From positions 1 through 38,399 of the forward strand of contig NEUO01000017.1 in NCBI GenBank assembly GCA_002304315.1: a DNA stretch of 38,399 nucleotides. Reading direction: 5' to 3'. The notes under the pieces are model-generated. The model searched no databases. It was given only the letters and a program-made list of their open reading frames with translations, and was not told the origin of the DNA. Positions 1 to 8,623 of this stretch are shown here, piece after piece (within the stretch, counting starts at the first letter, position 1; each line of letters begins with the position of its first letter). The translations under genes and the position numbers were made by a program. The stretch is from Verrucomicrobiia bacterium Tous-C4TDCM (GTDB lineage: Bacteria > Verrucomicrobiota > Verrucomicrobiia > Verrucomicrobiales > Akkermansiaceae).

Positions 1-1
1 C

Positions 2-145
2 GGCCGGGTCACCCGGGTGACCACGCTTTACGCCGCGGAGCCCGCGACCGATGACAGCGCGGAGCTTTGGCTGCGTCAGGTGATCCTCGAAGGCGGCAGC
101 AAGGACGGTGGCTGGACGGCGGTGGAAATTTCGAGCGGATCATGA
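2..145 (+). CDS. C-terminal end of an unidentified protein (partial)
   Basis: An open frame enters from the left edge and stops at TGA 143-145. It encodes 47 residues, including a stretch reading AELWLRQVILEGG and ending in EISSG. The next gene starts inside its stop codon (ATGA overlap at 142-145), so the two are probably translationally coupled. The fragment looks like ordinary coding sequence, but I do not recognise the family. The gene start lies outside the window. Confidence 0.5.
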   Translation, partial: GRVTRVTTLYAAEPATDDSAELWLRQVILEGGSKDGGWTAVEISSGS

Positions 146-384
146 TCGAACTCACCCTCACCGAACTGGCTGCCTGGAGCATCGGCGTTTCGATGATCAT
201 CGTGGTGTTCTTCACCTGGATCTCGCGCTGGTCGAATGGCAATGCCGAGCGCCGCTCGCTGCGCCGCCGGGCGACCTGCCGGCTTTGCTTGCAGGTGCTG
301 GAAGTGGAGGGGAGGGACCGTGTGTTCCGCTGTCCTCACTGCGGCGGCGAGAATGAAAAGGGGCGGAATCGGAGTCTGGGATGA
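142..384 (+). CDS. Small membrane protein with C-terminal zinc ribbon
   Basis: This 80-residue protein starts at ATG 142, which overlaps the upstream stop. I prefer it to an in-frame ATG at 67 because it couples the two genes and places a hydrophobic segment (about residues 7-26, ending VVFFTWISRW) at the N terminus. A basic stretch (RRSLRRR) follows, then two cysteine pairs (CRLC and CPHC, about 20 residues apart) typical of a zinc-ribbon knuckle. The likely topology is a single-pass inner-membrane anchor with a cytoplasmic zinc ribbon. Function is unknown. It lies 66 bp upstream of the FabF-like gene and may belong to the same transcription unit. Confidence 0.6.
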   Translation: MIELTLTELAAWSIGVSMIIVVFFTWISRWSNGNAERRSLRRRATCRLCLQVLEVEGRDRVFRCPHCGGENEKGRNRSLG

Positions 385-450
385 GGCTTGCCACCCATCC
401 CGCGAGCCTCTAAGCACCCTTTAAATCCCCGTCACGCGAGGGCACTACTC

Positions 451-1695
451 ATGAGCGAAAGAAGAGTCGTCATCACCGGCATCGGCTGCGTCAGCCCCCT
501 TGGCAATGATCTGCAATCCACCTGGGACGGCATGAAAGCCGGCCGCAGCGGGATCTCCCGGATCACCCTGCTCGATCCCGAGCCCTACGAGTGCAAGATC
601 GCCGGGGAGGTGAAGGACTTCGCGCCCGATCCTTATTTCCGCGTGCCGAAGGATTCCCGCCGCTCCGATCGCTACGTGCAGTTCGCCGTGGCCGCCGCGA
701 AGATGGCGATGGCGGACAGCGGGCTGGACGTTTCCGCCACGGATTCGCGGCGTGTCGGCGTGATGGTCGGCAGCGGCATCGGCGGCCTGGGCACGCTGGA
801 GCGCGAGCACGAGGTCTGCCTCACCAAGGGGCCGAAGCGCGTCTCGCCCTTCACGATCCCGATGATGATTTCCAACATCGCGAGCGGCATCATTTCGATG
901 GAGCACGGTCTCCACGGCCCGAACATGGTGATCGTCACCGCTTGCGCGACCTCGAACCACAACATCGGGGAAGCCTGGCGGATGATCAAATTCGGCGACG
1001 CCGATGCCTTCCTGGCCGGCGGCGCGGAGTCGACCATCCTGCCGATGGGTCTCGCGGGCTTCGCCAATATGAAGGCGCTGAGCACCCGCAACGACGAGCC
1101 GGAGAAGGCGTCCCGTCCTTTCGACAAGCACCGCGACGGCTTCGTCATGGGTGAAGGCGCGGGCGTGGTGATGATCGAGGAGCTGGAGCATGCGAAGGCG
1201 CGCGGTGCGAAGATTTATGCGGAGCTGGTCGGCTACGGCGTGAGCGCCGATGCCTACCACCTCAGCGCCCCGTCGCCGGACGGTTCCGGCCCGGCTTACG
1301 CGATCGGCATGGCGCTCAAGCATGCCAAGCTGAACCCGGAAGACGTCCAGTATTTGAACGCCCACGCCACCTCGACCGGCCTCGGCGACATCGCGGAGAC
1401 CAAGGCGATCAAGCTGGCGTTTGGCGAATATGCGCAGAAGGGCCTGATGGTCAGCTCCACCAAGTCGATGACCGGCCACATGCTCGGCGCGGCCGGCGGG
1501 ATCGAGCTGATTGCCTCGGTGATGGCGATTGTCGACGGCGTGGTGCCGCCCACCATCAACATCGAAGAGCAGGATCCGGATTGCGATCTCGATGTCGTGC
1601 CGAACGTCGCCCGCGAGGCGAAGGTGGACGTCGCGCTGAGCAACAGCTTCGGCTTCGGCGGGCACAATGCTTCGCTGCTGGTGAAGCGGTTTTAA
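451..1695 (+). CDS. fabF: Beta-ketoacyl-ACP synthase II (FabF-like)
   Basis: A 414-residue condensing enzyme of normal FabF length, expected to catalyse decarboxylative Claisen condensation of malonyl-ACP with an acyl chain in the cytosol. The Cys-His-His triad is intact: Cys165 in TACATSNHN, His305 in NAHATSTG and His343 in MTGHMLGAAGG, with the conserved Lys338 just before. The protein starts MSERRVVITGIG; the in-frame ATG at 388 would add 21 non-conserved residues. Its neighbours (methyltransferase, flavoprotein, type III PKS) suggest a dedicated ketosynthase that makes or extends an acyl starter, though a housekeeping role in fatty-acid synthesis cannot be excluded without seeing the rest of the genome. 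It converges with the lipoprotein gene on the other strand. Confidence 0.93.
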   Translation: MSERRVVITGIGCVSPLGNDLQSTWDGMKAGRSGISRITLLDPEPYECKIAGEVKDFAPDPYFRVPKDSRRSDRYVQFAVAAAKMAMADSGLDVSATDSRRVGVMVGSGIGGLGTLEREHEVCLTKGPKRVSPFTIPMMISNIASGIISMEHGLHGPNMVIVTACATSNHNIGEAWRMIKFGDADAFLAGGAESTILPMGLAGFANMKALSTRNDEPEKASRPFDKHRDGFVMGEGAGVVMIEELEHAKARGAKIYAELVGYGVSADAYHLSAPSPDGSGPAYAIGMALKHAKLNPEDVQYLNAHATSTGLGDIAETKAIKLAFGEYAQKGLMVSSTKSMTGHMLGAAGGIELIASVMAIVDGVVPPTINIEEQDPDCDLDVVPNVAREAKVDVALSNSFGFGGHNASLLVKRF

Positions 1696-1719
1696 GGTCC
1701 GGTGCCGCTGCGGGGCGGA

Positions 1720-1848
1720 GCCACCGGGTGCGCGGAGCCTCCGGCCCGCAGAAGCATGGAGACGGCTGGAGTTGGCGATGCGGCCTTGAATGGGTTGCGG
1801 AGTGTGAGGGATCGCTCTGCGGGGCAGAGCCTCCGCGCCCCCGGTGGC
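1720..1848. repeat. Imperfect inverted repeat between convergent genes
   Basis: Two arms of about 34 bp face each other across roughly 60 bp. The left arm is 1720-1753 (begins GCCACCGGG, contains GCGCGGAG) and the right arm 1814-1848 is its near reverse complement (GCTCTGCGGGG ... CCCCCGGTGGC). They fill the gap between the stop of the FabF-like gene and the stop of the convergent lipoprotein gene. The element could form a large cruciform or mRNA hairpin and act as a bidirectional terminator or mRNA 3' stabiliser. The sequence differs from the REP-like family at 8.0, 13.7 and 18.4 kb. Confidence 0.6.
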
Positions 1849-1854
1849 AGCCGG

Positions 1855-2607
1855 TTAGAGATCCACCATGCACGCATCCTCGCGGCGCTGGCGGCGCTTG
1901 CGGCGGATTCGCAGGACCAGCAGGACGATGCCTAATAGCAGCAAGCCCACCGCGACATGGGCGTACCAAGGGATCGGCAGGCCGGCGCGGAACCGGGTGA
2001 CCACCGGTTTGCTCAAGGCTTCGCCGAGGGTGGACTTCCACACCAGGGTCTTGCCGCCGTCCGCGACCGAGCTGGCATTGGATTCCTTGGCGGCCTTCGG
2101 CAGGTGGATGATGTATTCGAGGCTCCGGTTCGCGCGGTCCTGGCCGCCGATGGTCAGGATCGCGAAGCCCAGTGCTTCGCGGACCTTCACGGTGCGGGTG
2201 AAATCGATGTCCAGACCGCGCAGTTTCACGACCACCGTCCCGGCGATGTTCGAGGCCGCATTCGGCAGCTTTTGGAAGGCATCGCTCTCCTGGAGATCGA
2301 CCAGAGAGAGCATCGAGTCGGTGGAAAGCTTCACTTCGATCTTCGCCTCGTCGTTGCCGGTGGTGACGGCCACCGCATCGAGCCGGATACCCGGCTGGGA
2401 AGCGACGAGTTCGCGAACTTTCTCTTGCAAGCCCTCCTGCCCGCCCGCGAACAGCAAGGCGGACTCGGGGATCGTGTAGTTGAGCTTCGCGTGGCCGGAG
2501 CCGTTGCGATGGATCCAGACTTCCTCGCGGATGTCGAAGCAGGCGGCCAGCAGAAAGCAGGCGAGGCCGGCGAGAAACCGGGTGAAAAGAGCGGGAAGCT
2601 TGCGCAT
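1855..2607 (-). CDS. Membrane-anchored lipoprotein with C-terminal TM helix
   Basis: A 250-residue exported protein. The N terminus is a type II signal peptide (MRKLPALF, then a hydrophobic stretch and lipobox LLAAC), so the mature N terminus should be lipidated. The ectodomain (about residues 25-205) starts with a strand resembling EVWIHRNGSGHAKL, loosely like LppM/DUF3153-type domains; that link is tentative. Near the C terminus is a TM helix (YAHVAVGLLLLGIVLLVL) followed by a strongly basic tail. An upstream GTG at 2625 would add six residues; I chose ATG 2607. It is divergent from the methyltransferase gene with a gap of about 30 bp, so the two may share a promoter region. Confidence 0.75.
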   Translation of the reverse strand: MRKLPALFTRFLAGLACFLLAACFDIREEVWIHRNGSGHAKLNYTIPESALLFAGGQEGLQEKVRELVASQPGIRLDAVAVTTGNDEAKIEVKLSTDSMLSLVDLQESDAFQKLPNAASNIAGTVVVKLRGLDIDFTRTVKVREALGFAILTIGGQDRANRSLEYIIHLPKAAKESNASSVADGGKTLVWKSTLGEALSKPVVTRFRAGLPIPWYAHVAVGLLLLGIVLLVLRIRRKRRQRREDACMVDL

Positions 2608-2637
2608 CGGAAGGGCGGAAGCCACGCTCTAACCGCC

Positions 2638-3279
2638 ATGCAGCGAGTTGTAGAGCCTGAATTTGTCGATCAACTGCCTCCGGACCATCCGGACGTCGTG
2701 CGCAGCCGGATCGACCTCAAGGTGATTAATTTCCTGATGGGCAACGAGCGCTGGATCGCGCGGCAGGTCCGTGAGTTTCCGGAGGTGCGGGCGAGGGGCG
2801 TGCTGGAAATCGGAGCGGGGGAGGGGACCTTGCTGGAGCGGCTGGGGAAGGCGCATCCGGGCATCCCGCTGAAGGCCTGCGACCTCGCGCCGAGGCCGGG
2901 CTGGCTGCCGGAAGAAATCGCGTGGGACCAGCGCGATGTCTTCGAGTGCTTGGCGGAGTCGTCCGGCGGGATCCTTGCGGCGAATCTTTTCCTCCATCAT
3001 TTCGAGGAGCCGGAGTTGAGTCGATTCGGTCCCCTGATGCGGAACTTCGAGGTGATTTGCATCAACGAGCCGTTCCGTACCGCGCAGACGATCACGGACG
3101 CGCGCTTCATGCGGCCCTTCGTGGGCCGTGCGACGAAGCACGACATGGTGGTCAGCATCCGCGCCGGCTTCGTGCCGGGCGAGCTGCCGGAATTGCTGGG
3201 ACTGGATGCCGCGGAGTGGAAGGTTCACGAGGAAACCAGCTGGCGCGGAGGTTTGCGCGTGCTAGCGTCGAGGGTTTGA
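2638..3279 (+). CDS. Class I SAM-dependent methyltransferase
   Basis: A 213-residue protein starting MQRVVEPEF. It carries the glycine-rich SAM motif I (VLEIGAGEGTLLERL, about residues 55-69), an acidic residue closing the next strand (LKACDLAPRP), and a motif IV-like region (GGILAANLFLHHFEEPEL). It ends just before the flavoprotein gene, and the type III PKS follows, so it probably methylates a product of this polyketide/lipid pathway, for example the oxygen or carbon of a resorcinol or pyrone ring. The substrate is inferred from context only. Confidence 0.85.
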   Translation: MQRVVEPEFVDQLPPDHPDVVRSRIDLKVINFLMGNERWIARQVREFPEVRARGVLEIGAGEGTLLERLGKAHPGIPLKACDLAPRPGWLPEEIAWDQRDVFECLAESSGGILAANLFLHHFEEPELSRFGPLMRNFEVICINEPFRTAQTITDARFMRPFVGRATKHDMVVSIRAGFVPGELPELLGLDAAEWKVHEETSWRGGLRVLASRV

Positions 3280-3284
3280 ACGGC

Positions 3285-4292
3285 ATGGTGACGATCGCAG
3301 GCGGCGGATTGGCGGGACTTTCGCTTGCCGCGGGTCTGCGTTCGCGAGGGGTGGCGGTGGAGGTCCACGAGGCCGGGAGCTATCCAAGGCACCGGGTCTG
3401 CGGGGAATTCATCTCGGGAGTGGAACGATCCACCTTGGAGAATCTCGGCATCCGCGAGGACCTCGACGATGCGTTGCAACATCGGTCCGTGGTCTGGTCC
3501 CGCGAGGGGCGGCGGATCCATGAAGACGTGATGCCCACGCCGGCATTGGGGATTTCACGGCACCGGCTGGACCTGCGGCTGCGCGACCGGGTGGTGGCGG
3601 CGGGCGGAAGGATTCACGAGCGATCGCGGCTGGTCCGTGAGGCATGCGAGGGCCGGGTCTGGGCGGCGGGGCGGATCCCGCGGCGCGGGTCGTGGATCGG
3701 TCTGAAGTGCCACTTTCACGATCTGGAAATGGCCGCGGATCTGGAGATGCACCTTGGCGCGAACGGCTATGCCGGTCTGGCAGGAATCGAGGACGGTGGG
3801 GTGAATGTTTGCGGGCTGTTCAAGGTGGATCGCACGCGTCGTGCGCGGGGTTCGGAACTGCTGCTTGAGTATTTGGCGGCGGGCGGGAACACGAAGCTGG
3901 TCGAGCGGCTGCGGGCGGCGCGGGCGGACGAGGTTTCGTTCTGCGCGGTGGCTGGATTCGAGCTCGGGCGGCAGGAGATCGAGGAGGATTTGTGTGCGAT
4001 CGGCGATGCCGAGAGCATGATCCCGCCTTTCACCGGCAACGGCATGAGCATGGCTTTCCAGTCGGCGGAGCTTGCGCTGGAGCCCTTGTCCCGCTGGAGC
4101 CGCGGGGAGCTTTCATGGGAAGAATGCGTCGCCGGGATCCGCGGCGGCTTGCATCATCGCTTCCGCCGTCGGCTGCTGGCGGCGTCGGCCATGCATCCGG
4201 TGTTGCTGCGTCGCGGCGGCCGGACTTTTCTCGAAGTGCTGGCGCGTTCCGGCGCGCTGCCTTTCGGCCCCCTGCTTTCCCTTGTTCGCTGA
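3285..4292 (+). CDS. FAD-dependent oxidoreductase, geranylgeranyl-reductase/UbiH-like
   Basis: A 335-residue flavoprotein. The N terminus is a Rossmann dinucleotide fold ([20 protein letters not shown], GxGxxG variant), followed by the GGR-family region [11 protein letters not shown]. Near residues 236-256 is the second FAD motif, with an acidic GD-type loop ([19 protein letters not shown]) that contacts the FAD ribityl chain. The start lies five bases after the methyltransferase stop, and its own stop overlaps the PKS start by one base (TGATG), so the three genes are almost certainly co-translated. It likely oxidises or hydroxylates the polyketide product, or reduces a double bond in its lipid tail; the sequence does not decide which. 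Confidence 0.88.
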   Translation: MVTIAGGGLAGLSLAAGLRSRGVAVEVHEAGSYPRHRVCGEFISGVERSTLENLGIREDLDDALQHRSVVWSREGRRIHEDVMPTPALGISRHRLDLRLRDRVVAAGGRIHERSRLVREACEGRVWAAGRIPRRGSWIGLKCHFHDLEMAADLEMHLGANGYAGLAGIEDGGVNVCGLFKVDRTRRARGSELLLEYLAAGGNTKLVERLRAARADEVSFCAVAGFELGRQEIEEDLCAIGDAESMIPPFTGNGMSMAFQSAELALEPLSRWSRGELSWEECVAGIRGGLHHRFRRRLLAASAMHPVLLRRGGRTFLEVLARSGALPFGPLLSLVR

Positions 4293-5314
4293 TGTTCCTT
4301 GAATCGATTGCCACTGCCGTTCCGCCGCATCATTTCACCCAGCCGGAGTGCCTTGCCGCGCTGGCTTCCACGCCGGCTTTCGCGGCGCTGAAACCGCGCT
4401 CGAGGGTGATGATGGAAAAGATCCTGGGCAGCGGTGCGTCGGGGATCGCCACGCGGAGTTTCTGTCTGCCGGAGATCGCGCCGGTGGTCGGCCGTGACGC
4501 GCAGCAGCTCAACGAGACCTTCGAGCGCGAGGCTCCGCGGTTGGCGGCGGCGGCACTGGTGCCGGCCTTGGAGAAGGCGGGGATCGTGGCGGCGGATCTC
4601 GATGCGCTCTTCATCTGCACCTGCACCGGCTACCTCTGCCCGGGCGTGACCAGCCATGTCGCGGAGTTGCTCGGACTGCGGGACACGGCGTACTTGCAGG
4701 ACTTGGTGGGGCTTGGTTGCGGCGCGGCGATCCCGATGCTGCGGTCGGCCGCCGGATTCCTCGCGCTGCATCCCGGGGCGAAGGTTGCGACGGTGGCGGT
4801 CGAGGTCTGCTCTGCGGCGTTCTTTGCCGACGATGATCCGGGCGTGTTGATTTCGCTTTGCCTGTTTGGCGACGGGGCGGCGGCGGCGGTGTGGTCGGAT
4901 GTTCCCGGCGGGGGCAAGTGGCAGGCCGGGCATTTCACCACCGTCCACCGGCCGGAGCAGCGCGAGAAGATCCGCTTCGTGAATGCCGGCGGGAAGCTGC
5001 GCAACCAGCTCGACAAGGCGGTGCCGGGCCTGGCGGCGGAAGCGGTGGGGGAGCTGTGGGCGCTGCGGCAGGGCGAGCCGGACCGGGTGCTCGCGCATTC
5101 CGGCGGACGCGATGTGATCGATGCCTTGGAAGCGGTGCTGCCTCATGCCCTGGACGAGACGCGCGGCGTGCTGCGGGACCACGGGAACATGAGCAGCCCG
5201 TCGGTGATGTTCGCCTTGGAGCGGGCGGTGGCGGCGGCGAATGGCGACCGCCGCTGGTGGCTGACGGCCTTCGGCGCGGGCTTTGCGGCGCATGCGTGCG
5301 AGATGTGGCGGTAA
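4292..5314 (+). CDS. Type III polyketide synthase (chalcone/stilbene synthase family)
   Basis: A 340-residue homodimeric-type PKS that would extend an acyl-CoA or acyl-ACP starter with malonyl-CoA and cyclise it to a pyrone or resorcinol. The catalytic triad is present: Cys143 in [11 protein letters not shown], His269 in [11 protein letters not shown] and Asn299 in [10 protein letters not shown]. The thiolase-like N half ([12 protein letters not shown]) and the C-terminal [11 protein letters not shown] loop are also normal. The length is slightly short of plant enzymes (about 390) but usual for bacterial ones. It overlaps the flavoprotein by one base. The gene set PKS plus methyltransferase plus flavoprotein parallels the Streptomyces srsABC phenolic-lipid operon in enzyme classes, though not necessarily in enzyme families. 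A strong terminator follows. Confidence 0.95.
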   Translation: MFLESIATAVPPHHFTQPECLAALASTPAFAALKPRSRVMMEKILGSGASGIATRSFCLPEIAPVVGRDAQQLNETFEREAPRLAAAALVPALEKAGIVAADLDALFICTCTGYLCPGVTSHVAELLGLRDTAYLQDLVGLGCGAAIPMLRSAAGFLALHPGAKVATVAVEVCSAAFFADDDPGVLISLCLFGDGAAAAVWSDVPGGGKWQAGHFTTVHRPEQREKIRFVNAGGKLRNQLDKAVPGLAAEAVGELWALRQGEPDRVLAHSGGRDVIDALEAVLPHALDETRGVLRDHGNMSSPSVMFALERAVAAANGDRRWWLTAFGAGFAAHACEMWR

Positions 5315-5324
5315 TCTCCAAACC

Positions 5325-5356
5325 AAAACGGACGCCCATTGCGGGGCGTCCGTTTT
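5325..5356. terminator. Bidirectional intrinsic terminator
   Basis: A perfect 13-bp stem (AAAACGGACGCCC at 5325-5337 with its complement at 5344-5356) and a 6-nt loop. A-tracts and T-tracts bound both sides, so it should terminate the PKS operon from the left and rpsU from the right. Confidence 0.9.
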
Positions 5357-5387
5357 GAAAATCGACTTTAGGAGAACGGAAAGCTTT

Positions 5388-5654
5388 TCAGGCGTGGTGG
5401 GCAGCGGCAGCGGCGGCGGCTTCTTCAGCGCGCGCGGACTGCGACGGGCTGCTGTAGCGCCAGCGCACCTTGTGGCGCTTCGGTGCGGTGCGGGCCTTGC
5501 GGATCTTGCGGGTGGCCACGGACTCGAAAGCCCGGCGGCGGCGCATTTCCTCGAGGATGCCCTCGGTGTCCAGTTTGGTCTTGAGACGCTTCAGGGCGCG
5601 ATCCACTGGTTCGCCCTTTTTCACGTTCACTCCACGCATGCTACGGTCGCTCAT
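5388..5654 (-). CDS. rpsU: 30S ribosomal protein S21
   Basis: An 88-residue basic protein of the S21 family, a small-subunit protein involved in translation initiation. The core MRGVNVKKGEPVDRALKRLK followed by EEMRRRRAFESVATRKIRKA is typical. The C terminus carries an extension ending in an alanine-rich run (EEAAAAAAAHHA) that is longer than in E. coli S21 (71 residues). I start at the MSDRSMRG methionine; the inner MRGVNV methionine at 5639 is also possible. The gene is monocistronic, with the bidirectional terminator downstream and about 240 bp of non-coding DNA upstream up to the sulfatase stop. Confidence 0.93.
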   Translation of the reverse strand: MSDRSMRGVNVKKGEPVDRALKRLKTKLDTEGILEEMRRRRAFESVATRKIRKARTAPKRHKVRWRYSSPSQSARAEEAAAAAAAHHA

Positions 5655-5894
5655 TCGGTTCGAATCTTGTTTTCCTAAAGTCGGGGCGCGGAGGCTGAAA
5701 CCGCGGCAGGGCCTTGTCAACCCGGGAGTTCGCGATTTTCTCGGCTCGAATCCGCCCGCCAGAGCCCATGGGAGGTTGATATTTTAGGGTTTGGAAATGA
5801 ACGGGGGCAACCAAGTGGAACCATTCCTCACCGCCTCGCACCCCAACCCGCCAGACGACTTCCGCGATCCGGCCGGAACGCCCGGCGCTGCTGG

Positions 5895-7445
5895 CTACCG
5901 CTGGGGAGCGCTGCGGCCGGAGGCCTTGGTCTGCTCCAACAGCGCCTTGAGCTTCTGCACGATCTCCGGGTGCTGGTGGTAGAGGTTTCGGGTTTCGCCG
6001 GGGTCGGTGGCGAGGTTGTAGAGCTGGCCGGGGGCGTCCGGGGCGTCTTCGGGCAGGATGAAGGGGGCAAGCTCGGAGCGTTGGTCGTAGCGGTTCCCGC
6101 CGGAGCCCGGGTGATCGAGGTATTTCCAATCGCCCTGGCGGATCGCGAGCTGGAAGGTCCAGGTCTGGTGGAGGGTGAAATCGCGGACCGGCTTGCCCTC
6201 GTCCTTGCCGAGCAACACGGGGAGCAGGTCGACGCTGTCTTCCGCGGCGTCGTCGGGCAGCTTCGCACCGGTGATGGCGGCACAGGTGGCCATCAGGTCG
6301 GTGAGGCAGGCGGTCTGCGCGCTGCGTTTCGCGGGGGCGATCTTCGCCGGCCAGCGGGTGATGAAGGGCACCCGGTGGCCGCCTTCCCACTGGTCGCGCT
6401 TCACGCCGCGCCAGGGCCGGGCACCGTCGTGGCCGTAGTCCTTGCGCATGTTGACCACGGTCGGGACTTCCGGGCCGTTGTCGCTGCTGAGCATGACGAG
6501 GGTGTTTTCCGCAAGCCCGAGTTCGTCGAGCTTCGCGAGCAGCGCGCCGACGATGTGGTCGAACTCCGCGATGAAGTCGCCGTGCGGGCCCGCCTTGGTC
6601 TTCCCTTGGAATGCTTTTCCGGGGAGCGAGGGGAGGTGCACCGCTTGGGCGGAGTGGAACAGGAAGAAGGGCTTGGCCGGGGACTTCGCGGCGTGTTCGT
6701 CGAGGAATTGGAGGCTCTTTTTGAGGAAGATCATGTCGATTTCCTCCATGTCGAAATCCGGTGCGATCCGTCCCGGCCGGCAGTCGTTAGTATAGGGGTT
6801 TTTCGGGATGTCCTTCTTGTCGATGAGCTGGGTGGGCGGCACCGGGATGCGGTCGCCATCGATGAAGGCGTAGAGCCAATCGGTGGTCGGGCAGCAAGCG
6901 GTGCCGAAGAAGCGGTCGAAGCCGCGGTGGATCGGCGCGTCGGGGATCGGCCGGGTGAAGTCGATGCGCTGGATCGCCTCCGGCTTGTTGTCGTTGATCG
7001 GCTTGCCGGAGGAATCGAGGAAGGTCAGCCCGACGTGCCACTTGCCGAATAGGGCGGTGGAATAGCCTTTGTCGCGGAGCATCTGCGGCAGGGTGAGGCG
7101 TTCTTTTTCGATGATTCCGGGACCGCCCGCGCCGGTGAAGACGCTGCGGTTGCCGGTGCGGAAGGCCATCCGGCCGGTGAGGATGCTGTAGCGGGTCGGC
7201 GTGCAGACGGTCGACGGGCTGTGGGCGTCGGTGAAGCGCATGCCTTGCGCGGCGAGGCGGTCGATGTGCGGCGTCGGCACCTTCGATTCGGGATTGTAGC
7301 AACCGACATCGCCATAGCCGAGGTCGTCGGCGAGGATGAAGAGGATGTTCGGCGGTCGGTCGGCAGCGGTGATGGGGGCTCCCGAAAAAAAGACCAGCGC
7401 GGGGAGCAAGGCGATGCGGGAGCGAAGGCGATGCACGATCTTCAT
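5895..7445 (-). CDS. Secreted arylsulfatase-type sulfatase (S1 family)
   Basis: A 516-residue exported sulfatase. An N-terminal signal peptide (MKIVHRLRSR followed by a hydrophobic core, cleavage near ITAADR) precedes the metal-binding motif NILFILADDLGYGD. The formylglycine signature is CTPTR (Cys81, CxPxR) in a VCTPTRYSILTGR context, so a Cys-type maturase would be required. Further family marks are GKWHVG, DNGPE and the C-terminal LYNLATDPGETRNL. It hydrolyses sulfate esters, probably of polysaccharides or glycosaminoglycans; the exact substrate cannot be read. ATG 7445 is chosen because the frame upstream lacks a signal peptide and is not sulfatase-like. The gene diverges from bcp. Confidence 0.95.
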   Translation of the reverse strand: MKIVHRLRSRIALLPALVFFSGAPITAADRPPNILFILADDLGYGDVGCYNPESKVPTPHIDRLAAQGMRFTDAHSPSTVCTPTRYSILTGRMAFRTGNRSVFTGAGGPGIIEKERLTLPQMLRDKGYSTALFGKWHVGLTFLDSSGKPINDNKPEAIQRIDFTRPIPDAPIHRGFDRFFGTACCPTTDWLYAFIDGDRIPVPPTQLIDKKDIPKNPYTNDCRPGRIAPDFDMEEIDMIFLKKSLQFLDEHAAKSPAKPFFLFHSAQAVHLPSLPGKAFQGKTKAGPHGDFIAEFDHIVGALLAKLDELGLAENTLVMLSSDNGPEVPTVVNMRKDYGHDGARPWRGVKRDQWEGGHRVPFITRWPAKIAPAKRSAQTACLTDLMATCAAITGAKLPDDAAEDSVDLLPVLLGKDEGKPVRDFTLHQTWTFQLAIRQGDWKYLDHPGSGGNRYDQRSELAPFILPEDAPDAPGQLYNLATDPGETRNLYHQHPEIVQKLKALLEQTKASGRSAPQR

Positions 7446-7547
7446 GGCCGTCAAAGTGGCGGAGCGGCTGAAACGTGGCGAGTCTGAATCCGGTTCACTG
7501 CGGGCCGCGGGCTTGCACGACGGCGGGGCGGATGCAGGGTGGAGTCC

Positions 7548-8018
7548 ATGAAGCCGCAGCCCGGTCAAACCGCCCCGAAATTCACCGCCCCGGTCGCCGG
7601 GGAAGGATACGCCGAAGATGCGACGCTCACGCTCGATGACTTGCGGGGAGAGCGGGTGGTGCTGGTTTTCTATCCGAAGGACGACACCCCCGGCTGCACC
7701 AGGCAGGCCTGCGCGCTGCGGGACGGCTGGGACGGGGTGAAAGCGAAGGCCCGGGTGTTCGGGGTGAGCATCGATCCGGTGAAGAGCCACCGCCGTTTCA
7801 TCGCCAAGCACGGTCTTCCCTACCCGCTGATCGCCGACGAGGACCACAAGCTCGTCGAGGCTTACGGGGTGTGGGTGGAGAAGTCGATGTATGGGAAAAA
7901 GTACATGGGCACGGAGCGCAGCACATTCGTCATCGGAGTCGACGGCAAGATCGCGGCGGTGCTGGAGAAGGTGTCGCCGGACGAGCACTTGAAGCTGCTG
8001 CTGGAGGCGCTGGGGTAA
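7548..8018 (+). CDS. bcp: Peroxiredoxin, Bcp/PrxQ type
   Basis: A 156-residue thiol peroxidase that reduces H2O2 and organic peroxides using thioredoxin. The peroxidatic Cys50 and resolving Cys55 lie in FYPKDDTPGCTRQACALRD, with the five-residue spacing of the two-Cys PrxQ class. The later GTERSTFVIGVDGKI segment is also standard. ATG 7548 gives the expected N terminus (MKPQPGQTAPKF); a GTG three codons earlier is an alternative. A REP-like repeat cluster begins within a few bases after the stop. A thioredoxin gene occurs elsewhere in the window (20.9 kb). Confidence 0.95.
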   Translation: MKPQPGQTAPKFTAPVAGEGYAEDATLTLDDLRGERVVLVFYPKDDTPGCTRQACALRDGWDGVKAKARVFGVSIDPVKSHRRFIAKHGLPYPLIADEDHKLVEAYGVWVEKSMYGKKYMGTERSTFVIGVDGKIAAVLEKVSPDEHLKLLLEALG

Positions 8019-8020
8019 AG

Positions 8021-8128
8021 CCCGGGAGCGCCGGTCTTCAGACCGGCTCGAATGGTTCCCCGCTGCCGATCTGAGGACCGTCGCTCCCGGGGGAGGTCGA
8101 GCCGGTCTGAAGACCAGCGCTCCCGGGG
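8021..8128. repeat. REP-like palindrome cluster (BIME-like)
   Basis: Three copies of one element sit between bcp and the next gene. A forward copy (8024-8055) contains the hairpin GCCGGTCTTCAGACCGGC preceded by GGGAGC. A degenerate inverted copy lies at about 8070-8092. A nearly intact inverted copy spans about 8098-8128 (CCGGTCTGAAGACCAGCGCTCCC). Head-to-head copies make a large mRNA hairpin, as in E. coli BIMEs. Single copies of the same element occur at 13714 and 18449. Confidence 0.85.
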
Positions 8129-8181
8129 GGAAAGCTGTTGAGCTTTCCTCCGAGCCGCCGCTATGGTCCGCGCAGTTCCCG

Positions 8182-8616
8182 ATGCCGATCTCCCATCCCA
8201 AACCACCCGCCCATCCCGGAGCCGCCGTGCTGGCGATCGGCGGGATGTCGCTGGTGCTGGCCATGGTTTTGGAATTGCTCGGCTTTTCCAATAAGCTGGA
8301 CGCGCTGGTCTCGCACTGGATTTCCGGTAGCGGCCTGGAGGGCGAGTTCCGCGTGATGCCGGACTATTCGATCTGGCTTTGGACCGCACCGCTGGCGTTC
8401 GGGCTCGCCGCAGGGATGCTCGGCTCGCGCATGAACTGGCGGCGAATCGTGCTCTGGGTGACCACGCTGTTCCTCACCCTCGGCTGGATCCCGGTGCTGG
8501 CGTTGGCCGGCTACAAGGCGGCGGTGACCACGCCGCTGCTTGCGCTGGTCTGGTGCGGGCTGTGGTCGATGATCTACGCGACCCGCCATCAGGAGCCGGG
8601 CACGCGGACGGACTGA
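8182..8616 (+). CDS. Small integral membrane protein, unknown function
   Basis: A 144-residue protein starting MPISHPKPPAHPG. Hydropathy by eye gives four likely TM segments: about 14-34, 63-80, 87-108 and 111-129. A short periplasmic or cytoplasmic loop (SHWISGSGLEGEFRVMPDYS) lies between the first two, and the tail is polar. I see no catalytic motif and do not recognise the family. The gene ends 7 bp before recR and may be co-transcribed with it. Confidence 0.7.
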   Translation: MPISHPKPPAHPGAAVLAIGGMSLVLAMVLELLGFSNKLDALVSHWISGSGLEGEFRVMPDYSIWLWTAPLAFGLAAGMLGSRMNWRRIVLWVTTLFLTLGWIPVLALAGYKAAVTTPLLALVWCGLWSMIYATRHQEPGTRTD

Positions 8617-8623
8617 ATTTCCC

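Noticed and set aside
445-1665. 406-residue minus-strand frame opposite the FabF-like gene
   Set aside because: Complete shadow of a clearly assigned ketosynthase; no start site or family signature of its own.
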